Source: Vesta saturnalis
Taxonomy: Eukaryota; Arthropoda; Insecta; Coleoptera; Lampyridae
Length of the DNA stretch: 64,000 bases
NCBI GenBank assembly: GCA_036346205.1
Contig: JARFJB010000534.1
Span: 4,359,501-4,423,500, forward strand
Direction of reading: 5' to 3'
Each line of letters begins with the position of its first letter. The stretch's first letter is position 1. Positions 56,120-64,000 of this stretch are shown here, one piece after another. Under the pieces are notes generated by a model. It made no database searches and was not told the DNA's origin. It worked only from the letters and a program-made list of their open reading frames with translations. The position numbers and the translations under genes were made by a program.

Positions 56120-56960
56120 CTAAAAAGCGTCAAAACCTGATTCATTTTCTAAATCTGATTCGTTATTAGTGTCATTGTCATCACTTTCAAAATTTATAAT
56201 CAGAGGACGGACTTCTGGGCGCTCAAATATTCTTTCCCTCTCATACCACCTAAAAATTTCTTCTTCGGTATGTTTTACAGAATCATACATATCAGGAGTA
56301 ACCAGTAATGCCCCGTGTCACATATTCAGGCAGTCATTCTCACTGTTACCATCCCTACCAATATGCCTATTATAATAATTTTTGCTACGCCCCAAATTAA
56401 TTCAATAGGGTTGAATATGTAATGGTAAGGAGGAAGACGTAAGACTTTGTGTCCATATTGTTCTGCCAGCTCGTCCACTACACACTTTTAGGGTGGTTTG
56501 TTTCTAAAAGAGAAGTTGTGTTTAATAATTAATGTAAACACTGTTTATTTGTGTCCTTACTGAGAGACAATATGCAAAAGTTCGGTTTTAAACATCATAT
56601 TTGTATAGGGGATGTTTTTATTTGTCAACCACTCCTTAATAACACTTTTTTTCCGTGCAGTGGTAGGCGTTTTCTACAATAACATGCTGTGGTAAGATGC
56701 ATTATCAAGTATAATCAGAGAAGGAATCTGAAGGTTTTGCAATAACTGATATTCGAACCATTTCAAGAAGTTTTCCTGGTTCATTTCCCCATGACAATCG
56801 CCAAGTTTACTTTTTGAACAAAATATTGCTTCACAACTCTGAATAAATCCATTTTCGCTCCCTACATGAAGTGTAATATATCTGAAAGGGGATTTTGTCT
56901 AAATTTTAGTTTAAAAACTTATTTGTATTGTAGTACAACATTTTGCCCTCTGTTTTAGTA
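56120..56960 (-). pseudogene. DD82E (Sailor-type) transposase relic 2, C-terminal part, with intron
   Basis: Minus strand: LKTTKTEGK at the edge of the inserted element K (about 56965-56940), then ITLHVGSENGFIQSCEAIF, CHGEMNQENFLKWFEYQLL, LIILDNASYHS (second Asp, codon 56704-56706) and KKSVIKEWLTNKNIPYTNMM. A 57-nt intron follows (56504-56560, GTAAGG to TTTTAG). Then VVDELAEQYGHKVLRLPPYH and FNPIELIWG (Glu codon 56401-56403), and an acidic tail. Removing the intron leaves exactly 81 codons between Asp and Glu, as in the relic at 23353-23601, which has no intron at this place. Broken by stops at about 56680 and 56480 and by element K. Confidence 0.85.
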
Positions 56961-56970
56961 GTTTTCAGAA

Positions 56971-59496
56971 CGCGTGTGAAGTTAGAGTTCCAATAGTTCT
57001 GATTAGAGTTCTAACCTCCTTTTAAAGAGTTTAGAAGTACTTTATAAAAAATAAAGAGTTTTAGTTTGAAAAATGGGGTGATAACTTTACTTCGAAAATC
57101 GAGATCCAGTAGTTCTGACTAGGTAAATTACTATATTTAGCAAAGTTTTAGAGTTCCTGATATGAAAAAATGTTTTTGAAAATTAAAAAAAAATAAAAAA
57201 TTTTTGAAAATTCAATTTTGGCATGCAATAGTTCCAATCAACTTTTGATGTTCTTTTATTCATTTCTAAGAGTTTTCGCTAATTTAAAAAAAATATATAA
57301 TCAAAAATGAAAAAGTTACAGCCCTTTTCCATAAAAAAAGAAAATGTTAACAAAAAATATTTTAAAGAATTCTAATAGTTCTCACAGCAGATTTGGATAG
57401 TATTCGAAAAGTTCTGAAAGAAATTCTAATGATCTAAAGCGGTACGATTGATGTTTATAGAATTATTCGACTTAAAAAATTTAAAGTATCGACGATAAAT
57501 ATTTTGAAGAGTTCCAATAGTTACAAAATAGTTCTCAACATGCACAAATCCTTTCCAAAAAGTTTCGATGTTAAAATTAATTATACGTTTTTTAAAATTA
57601 AATTTATCCGAAAAATGAGCTATTTTTTTACTAATTGTTTAAAAAAATATCTAATTAATTTTACAAAGTTGTGCAAAACAACACAAGCCTTAACAATGTC
57701 TACAGCAAAATCAGACTCCAAGTTTATATGGCGATGAAATATCCTCCATTTATTACTTAATATCCAAACGAGCATCCTACGTACCTTCGAGAGAGACGGT
57801 ACTTGAAAATCTGTTTTTTTATTGTCAAGTTATGTCCATCATACGGTTGAAGTAGGTAGCCGGCTATATTACCGCAAGGAATAGTTGCAAAAGCGTCATC
57901 ATTAAGGCCAAAAAGATGTTTGAAGAACATAAATGCAAAGAATCAGTCTCATGTCCTTTAGGTACTCGTAAATTTTGGTCATTAGCTAAAGCCATCAGTA
58001 CAAACTTTAGTACATCTTTCTTTCCTCCTATGACGTTTGGTAACGGAACTGTAGTAGCTGATCCTGCTCACAAAGCCAACCTCTTTGTTGATTACTTTGC
58101 ATCAAATTCGTGTTTCAATGATTCCCGTAAAATTGTATCGTCGCCCAAATTTACCCCAAGCTCCTAAAATCAATTATCAATAAACTTGACTCAAACAACG
58201 TGACCGGTCCTGACGGTATACCAGCTATCATCCTTATGAAATTCTACCCCGAGCTAGTACCTGTATTGTCCAAACCCTTTTCGATCTGTATGTCATCTGG
58301 AGAGTTACCCTCATCATGAAAGTTGGCAAATGTTCAACCTATCCAAAAAGGGTGATAAAACAGATCTATCAAACTATCGGCTAATAGTTATTACTTCCAA
58401 TCCACCAATCAACTACTTTCGTTCCTCGAGTCCAATAAACCCATCAACGTCCACCAGTATGGTGACCAGTCTGGTCAGGACCTTAAAGTGAAAATGGCTG
58501 CCTCAATCAACAGTGACTTAGAACGTATTCTTGAATGGGGAAGGAATAATCTACTCACGTTCAACGCCGACAAAACCCAGTATTGCCTTGTGTCCGCCAA
58601 GAAAGACCGACATTTCCTGCTGTAAATATGAACGGCCTAGATCTCAAGTTTTCAAACTCTGTTTCTACGTTGGGAATGTTCGCGTCATCGAACCTTTGAT
58701 GGGTTGTCCACCTTTTGTCAGCCAACAAAACAGTTGCCCATAAACTGAGCTTTCTAACACAGCTTCTTCTACTGTATAAGGCTCAAATTCGAACTAATCT
58801 GGAATACAATTTCTACCTCTGGGTCAGTACTCCCCAATACAATCTTGGTATGGTAAACCGCATCCAAAAAAGAGCTATGAGACTTATAAATGACCCGTGT
58901 CTAACTTCTGACCTATAGTCTCTTGAGTATAAGAGAATAGTTTCGGTTCTTTCCTTGTTATCGCTATTACAATGGCAAGTGTATCTCTGACATAAATTCC
59001 GAAATATTATCACAGGCCATCTTCGCTAGGAACACCATCATTACGCACTCAAATTTCATATTGTCACACTAAACGGGTGCGACCTACATTTTTCCACACG
59101 GCTATCAAATTGTGGAATGCAATACTCAGTTCCTGTTTTCTTTTTTTCTAAATTAGCGCGATTTCTTAGGAACGAATAAAAGAACTTCAAAAGTTGTTTG
59201 GAACTATTGCATGTCAAAATTGAATTTTCAAAAATGCTTAATTTGTTTTTATTTTAAAAAAAATTGTCATATCAGGAACTCTAGAACTTTTCAAAATATT
59301 TTAATTTAGCTAGTCAGAACTACTGGATCTCGATTTTTGATGAGAATTTGGCACCCCATTTTTCAAATTAAAATTTGGAAACGTTAATAAGTGGAACTCT
59401 TTTTATTTTTTACAAAGTACTTCTAAACGCTTTAAAAGGAAGTTAGAACTCTAAGAACTATTGGAACTCTTTGTCGGGGTGCTAGCTTCACACACG
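56971..59496. mobile_element. Long-TIR element K inserted in the DD82E relic
   Basis: About 2.5 kb. Ends near CGTGTGAAG (56971 and, inverted, 59496). Inverted arms are about 310-340 bp (56971-57280 and 59158-59496). The word AGTTCCAATAGTTCT and variants recurs many times through the arms and to about 57530, so subterminal repeats are dense. Flanks carry AGTTTTCAG and AGTTTTAAT, possibly a diverged 8-9-bp duplication. The transposase text on each side (KSKEY and LKTTKTEGK) rejoins if K is removed. A LINE relic lies inside. Superfamily not assigned; the long arms and 8-9-bp duplication would suit a Mutator-like element. Confidence 0.7.
57850..59140 (+). pseudogene. CR1-like LINE relic inside element K
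   Basis: Plus-strand pieces: CKSVIIKAKKMFEEHKC, GTRKFWSLAKAISTNF, FFPPMTFGNGTVVADP, KANLFVDYFASNS, then across breaks KLDSNNVTGPDGIPAIILMK, LANVQPIPKKGDKTDLSNYR-like text, LERILEWGRNNLLTFNADKT, AHKLSFLTQLLLLYKAQIRT, VNRIQKRAMRLINDPCLTSD, SLEYKRIVSVLSLL and IKLWNAIPS. This is the standard order of linker, RT and C-terminal text in CR1/Jockey-clade elements. The YxDD catalytic block is missing (deleted between about 58390 and 58480). Many frameshifts. Confidence 0.88.
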
Positions 59497-60133
59497 AGTT
59501 TTAATACTCTTTAGATTTTCACTTTGTCAAGAACGATCGATAGCTCCATTTTGAAATATCCAGGTCTCATCAATGGATACAAACTGGTAGAGAGCCTCAT
59601 CCTCAGCTGGTTTATATAATCTCAGGAATTCCACTCCTTTCAAAGTCCACAGGGATTGAATGGTTATGTGTTGTTCTAAAACCAACCAGGATAAAACGTT
59701 TTTATTATATTAATGTCTCTAATGATAAATATGAGAATAAATTCAATTTTATAAAAGACAGTTGTAAAATGTACATTAACCGTTATTACTTACTTCTTTG
59801 GTACATATTATAAATAGTATCACGAATACCGCTTGTATTTAATGTTGCTGTGTTGTAACTCGCTTAGAAGCAACGATCTTTCTTTGACGACTTTAACATT
59901 GTTTTGCTTGAAAAATTCTGCTTCCTGTTCTTTAGAGCAGCAGTTATACGCTACAATAAAATACTCTTACAATACAATTATTTTATATGTGTTATTCAAA
60001 TTTTACCTCTCGAACAGAATTTAAGGACAACAGAGGCCCATTATTATTCATTTTTTGCTCGAAATAGCTAATTAATGATGTCACGAGTTCTTTGCATTAA
60101 CTATCCATTTGCTTGGGCATTTGGCAACCGAAG
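59497..60133 (-). pseudogene. DD82E (Sailor-type) transposase relic 2, N-terminal part, with two introns
   Basis: Minus strand: MPKQMDS near 60130, KELVTSLISYFEQKMNNNGP and LLSLNSVRE, then an intron of 56 nt (59951-60006, GTAAAA to TTGTAG), ITAALKNRK, and after a shift LNTSGIRDTIYNMYQ. A second intron follows (59676-59793, GTAAGT to TTTTAG). Then FLRLYKPAEDEALYQFVSID, with the first catalytic Asp in SIDETWIFQNGAIDRS at about 59555, ending KSKEY at element K. With the part at 56120-56960, the gene had at least three introns. Stops and shifts disable it. Confidence 0.8.
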
Positions 60134-60807
60134 AATGAAAATCCAGATCTCACTATTACAAATTGTTGATGACAAAAATCAATGAAATAAGTCTGTCAGA
60201 ATGTCATCCGTAACCTCAAAATATCGATAAATCAATGAATGAAAGACGACAACACAGCGCCATCTCTAACAACAGCGCCATCTCTAACAGTGAATAGGTT
60301 TACGTCGTTTCTTGCTGGCCTGTTGATTAATCACAAAATTGCACAGGGTGGCCAACTAAGAATGCGAGGTATTGTATCTGGGTAACTGTACATCGTAGAG
60401 GCTTGCGGAAAAAATAGTTATTACTAAAATGGCCAATACAAAAACCTGGTAAATATTTTCATGTTTCTGAAATGGGCGCTAGAGGGCGTAACTGCAATCT
60501 TGAATCTAAAAAAGTGATGTTTCTGTGAATTCTGCTATATTAACTTAATAAAAAAATAACTGATCTTTGAAGTCGAGGATAATCTGAACTTTTTTTGTTT
60601 GGCACTTTTTGACGTATCTATAAGAATAAAGTGGTGGGGGGTATTCAAATGTTTCCTTAAATCACCCCCTGTATCTTTCAAACGGCTAATCCTATTTTAA
60701 CAAACTTGGGCGCGTTGAAAATCCCTTAAATTTTATTTTTTCTTAACTATATTTTTCTGAAATTGTTTCTATTATGTAAGTTGTGGCCCTAAAAAGGACC
60801 GATTTAA

Positions 60808-63105
60808 CACATTCACGGCTCATGCCGACACAGCGTCGGCGTGACCGTTTCTGTAGAGGCACGCACGCCGCACACGTGTCGACGTCGGCATGTTAATATT
60901 ATAAGTGGTGCCTAGAAGTGAGCACTGCAGTTGAGCTTGTGCAATTGTACGAGCACGTCGATAGAAGTGTAAAGTATACGAAAACGATTTGGTTCGGTAG
61001 TTCGACTATTTATTGCTCCAATATGGCCGACAATCCCGTTGCTGGACCTTCTGGTTCAAAAAGGCCAAGATTTTCTAATAAAAAAGGACAAAGTGAAGAA
61101 GAACTGATCGCATTGATGTATGAATCGGAGGAAGAAATGTTCCAAGACTCTGGAAGTGAGTGGAGTAGCGGCTCCGACGTTGCGGAAGAATTCGCCGAAG
61201 AACCTAATGAAGACGACATGACCGGCTCTGATTTAAATCATGATGATTCAGTTGTAGATGTTGTAAATCAAAATATTTTGCAGTGGGTAGAAAATCCGCC
61301 TCTGCTAAAAACCATTCCATTTACTGGACGACAAGAATTGAAAGTCTCTGTGGCCGGTGACGGAAAACCTATTGACTTTTTCTATTTGCTTGCTGATGAT
61401 AACTTTTTTGACATTTTGGTGAGTGAAACAAATTCCTACGCAACATATGTTTTTCTAAATGAACCACAAGGACCACATTCACGAATTAGCCGTTGGAAGC
61501 CCGTAGACAAAAACGAAATGAAGGTTTTCTTGGGGTTGTCCTTTTTCATGGGGATATTGCAGCTACCAAAGTTACGTGATTATTGGCGAACTGATCGCTT
61601 ATATAATTTAGCCATCAGGATGTATATGAGCCGGGATAGGTATTTGATTATATTACGCTGTTTACATTTTGCGCCAAATATCCAAGATGGCGGAAAAGCC
61701 CCACCTGCAGATACTCTATAAAGTTAGGCCCTTGGTTGATTTTTTTAATAATAAAATAAAATCCATTTACTCGTCGGGCAAGTACCTCAGTATTGACGAA
61801 TCAATGCTATTATGGAGAGGCCGTTTAGTGTTTCGGCAGTATATAAAAAACAAGAAACATAAATATGGCATAAAATTTTATCTACTGACAGAAAGCAATG
61901 GAACAGTTTTGAAAATGCAGATTTATACCGGGGCTTGTGATGATCTAGGTGGCAAAGGGCATGCTGCAAATATTGTCTTGCACCTTATCTCCGATTATTT
62001 GGATAAGGGTTATAGTATCTACATGGACAATTACTATAATTCTGTATCACTCGCAAGAAAGCTTTTGGATAAGAACACTTACTGTACGGGTAGTTAGCGT
62101 GCTGGAAGGAAGGAAACGCCCAAAGAAGTGGGTCAGGCCAAACTAAAAACAGGTGAATGTATTCAGCGATATGGAGGCTATGTGTGTGTGGGTAAGTGGA
62201 AAGACAAACGTGAAGTACTTTACCTTACAACTGAACACGAAAATAACTTGGAAGAAGTTACTTCTAGGTCTGGTAACAAAAAAATGAAACCTTCGCCAAT
62301 CGCACAATATAATAAATATATGTCTGGCGTAGATCTTCAAGATCAAATGCAATCGTATTACCCTACGCACAGAAAAACCATTCGGTGGTATAAGAAAGTG
62401 GGTTTTCATATTTTTGACATGATGATGCACAATTCCTACAAACTCTATAATGTTTATTCTGGGCCAAATATGCCTTTCATAGACTTCCGGCATTCAATTA
62501 TTGAAACATTGTTGGAAATTAATGGAAATGCACCGACAGAAAATTGTAGCCACCTTCCTTCAAAATGTGAAACCGGAAAAACAGGAAGAAAGTTGCGAAA
62601 AAGATGTCGCTGGTGTTCAAAAAGTGGCATTCGAAAAGATGCCATGTATTATTGCAAAGCATGTGCCGATCTTCCGGGATTGTGTCTAGAACCTTGCTTT
62701 CAGGAATTTCATAACAATTTGTAGACTTGACAATACCTTACCTGATTGTTTTCTTATTCACAACATTTTTTATTTCACTTTTGTTGTTTTGTTTTAGCTT
62801 TTAGGTTTTTTATCACATGAATGCTGTTTTCATTGTATTTACTTATATTATTCATAATAAATAATAAAATAATGAAACATGTTTTATTGCCGACACATAT
62901 GCGTCAGTGAGTACTACACATAAAAAAATACTGTGCAGTGGTCACGACGCAACATGTGCGTCGCGATTGTTTTTTCAAAATAGGCACAAAATTTTTTGAG
63001 AAAATAAAATTATTTAAGCTTTTTACCACAAAACTAATAAATAAACAAAGTTACAGTAGTCAGCACCATACAAGTTTACATTATTTCCAATGAGCCGTGA
63101 ACGTG
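60808..63105 (+). mobile_element. Full-length piggyBac element
   Basis: 2298 bp. TTAA on both sides (60804-60807 and 63106-63109). Ends: CACATTCACGGCTCAT (left) and, inverted, CACGTTCACGGCTCAT (right), a 16-bp TIR with one difference. GC-rich inner motifs built on GTCGGC and GCGTCG lie near both ends (60826-60893 and 62890-62970). One transposase gene. Confidence 0.97.
61023..62724 (+). pseudogene. piggyBac transposase, one frameshift and one stop
   Basis: Start at ATG 61023 (MADNPVAGPSGSKRPRF). Acidic N-terminus, then FTGRQELKVSVAGDGKPIDF, ISRWKPVDKNEMKVFLGLSF and MSRDRYLIILRCLHFA. A 1-nt loss near 61710 shifts the frame into YKVRPLVDFFNNK. The three catalytic Asp residues are visible: SIDESMLLWRG, YMDNYYNS and MSGVDLQDQM. 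TAG at 62095-62097 after CTGS interrupts where relatives have a short Leu-Arg stretch; the frame then continues unchanged to TAG at 62722-62724. C-terminal Cys-rich finger: CRWCSKSGIRKDAMYYCKAC and CFQEFH. About 565 codons, the usual length. Nearly intact and the youngest-looking transposase here. Confidence 0.95.
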
Positions 63106-63491
63106 TTAAAAAGGAAGGTTTTTAATGCACCCGTAAATGCTCGAAATGCTGACCATCACTCTGTGCATTGCTGACGCCTCTTATGGGTAGGCAAAACTGC
63201 AGCTTCAACTTCGGCTCTGAATAGGTTACCTAGAAATTGCGATTTTAAATGTTTGTAAATTTATTCACCAGAATAAAATCATCCTTTTTGAAATTACTAG
63301 GGGCAAGTAAGCAATGCTAAAAGTTATACGAAGTGCCTATTTTTTGTTTGTTTAAATGCATATTCACTATGGATATATACGAAAAATATAATTAATAGAA
63401 GTAGGCAATGGAAACAGATACCTAAAAAAACATACATAATCCTCTAATTGTCAATAGTTCTCAATACTTTCGCAATTTTTCTGCTTTCAAA

Positions 63492-64000
63492 ATGCGTTTT
63501 ACGAATAATGAAACTGTTGATATGCTTGCGGTTTATTTTGAATGTGTTCAGAATGGTGCAGTAGCTAAAAGAGTTTACGCGGCTCGATATCCAAATCGGC
63601 GTCCTTGCGATGTAAGAGTTTTTCCCCGATTAAGGCGAGCTTGCGAGCCAATGGTAGTTTTCGGCCTACGTTTCAACAGCAAAGAATTGGAAGAACACAA
63701 GAAAATATTAACCGTGTACTGGGCTATATTGAAGGAAGTCCTCATGTTAACACAAGAGCATTATCCACTGAGTTGGGCATATCACGGACAACGGTTCAAA
63801 ATATTTTTGAAGGACCATAGGTAAGTTCTAATGGCCATCAAAATTACTTTAAGAGTGCACCCATATCATGTCATTTTGCATCATGCCTTGAAAGAGGAAG
63901 ATTTTGATCGAAGGTTAGACTATTGCCATTGGATGTTAGGCATGATACGCGAAAATAGAGAATTTTTATTTCAAATTCTTTGGGGCCGATGAAGCCACCT
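63492..64000 (+). pseudogene. DD41D transposase, N-terminal part (element L), truncated by window edge
   Basis: ATG at 63492 (MRFTNNETVDMLAVYFECVQ). DUF4817-type text NGAVAKRVYAARYPNRRPCD. A frameshift near 63625 leads into IKASLRANGSFRPTFQQQRI, NINRVLGYIEGSPHVNTRAL and STELGISRTTVQNIF (helix-turn-helix). After further shifts come YHVILHHALKEEDFDRRLDY, CHWMLGM and, at the window end, WGRstop or, shifted, the WADEAT of the first catalytic Asp. The rest lies outside. Confidence 0.88.

Larger units (their letters stand above)
60344..64000 (+). mobile_element. DD41D element L, cut by the window edge and by a piggyBac insertion
   Basis: The left end CAGGGTGGCCAACTAAGAAT is preceded by CA (one change from TA). 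A secondary site CACCCCCTGTATCTTTCAAA lies near 60664. A piggyBac occupies 60808-63105. The element continues after TTAA with non-coding DNA and then its transposase (63492 on). The right end lies beyond the window. Confidence 0.75.

Noticed and set aside
61010..61219. Serine-rich minus frame
   Set aside because: Antisense of the acidic N-terminus of the piggyBac transposase.

Overview
The window is eukaryotic, AT-rich and very probably from an insect genome. Short GT-AG introns (56-118 nt) interrupt several frames, tRNA-derived SINE-like repeats and satellites are present, and the transposable-element mix (DD41D, Tc1, mariner, piggyBac, pogo, Harbinger, Mutator-like, Jockey/CR1-like LINEs) is typical of insects. 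The species cannot be named from the sequence. I see no complete host gene. The best host candidates are a possible 3'-terminal exon at 50096-50248 and a 42-nt exon at 51065-51106, both on the minus strand. Nearly all other recognisable protein-coding sequence is transposon-derived and broken. The exception is the three-exon Myb/SANT-like gene of a Harbinger element (10071-11012, minus), whose frame is intact.

Layout. 1-4.2 kb: a Jockey-like LINE relic and a block of a ~125-bp satellite. 4.2-8.4 kb: (TA)n tracts, MITEs and two DD41D elements (A, B) separated by only TATATA. 8.65-11.18 kb: a full-length PIF/Harbinger element with a TTA duplication. 13.4-19.9 kb: a repeat unit broken by a long-TIR DD41D element (C) and a foldback-type element (J), followed by a second copy of the unit with both target sites empty. 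20.7-28.5 kb: satellite, a pogo relic split by a DD82E (Sailor-type) relic, a mariner, a DD41D fragment, a PIN-like relic cut by a Tc1 element, and a tRNA-like head next to a hammerhead-like core. 31-41.5 kb: a piggyBac relic, DD41D elements D, F, G, H and I with long TIRs, several 57-78-bp micro-MITEs, repeated hammerhead-like cores and a non-LTR reverse transcriptase relic. 41.9-45.7 kb: a ~155-bp satellite with three-monomer order, invaded by a FLYWCH/Mutator-like relic. 45.9-49.65 kb: a mariner relic, a SINE with a tRNA-like head, and a full-length pogo element.

49.65-51.75 kb: transposon-poor sequence holding the exon candidates. 51.8-55.0 kb: a ~130-bp satellite with a ~783-bp higher-order period, then the ~125-bp satellite again. 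55.4-60.1 kb: a SINE and a second, intron-containing DD82E relic split by a long-TIR element (K) that carries a CR1-like LINE. 60.3-64.0 kb: a DD41D element (L), cut off by the window edge, with a full-length piggyBac (60808-63105) in its 5' region.

The window reads as a layered transposon and satellite landscape, where nesting order, target duplications and empty sites give relative ages. The most notable signals are: the many DD41D lineages sharing TA-CAGGGTG ends and often sitting in (TA)n; a secondary GATACAGGG motif inside their long TIRs; micro-MITEs down to 57 bp; a recurring CTGANGA-(20 nt hairpin)-GAAAC structure, once beside a tRNA-like head; and the intact Myb-like gene beside its crippled transposase.
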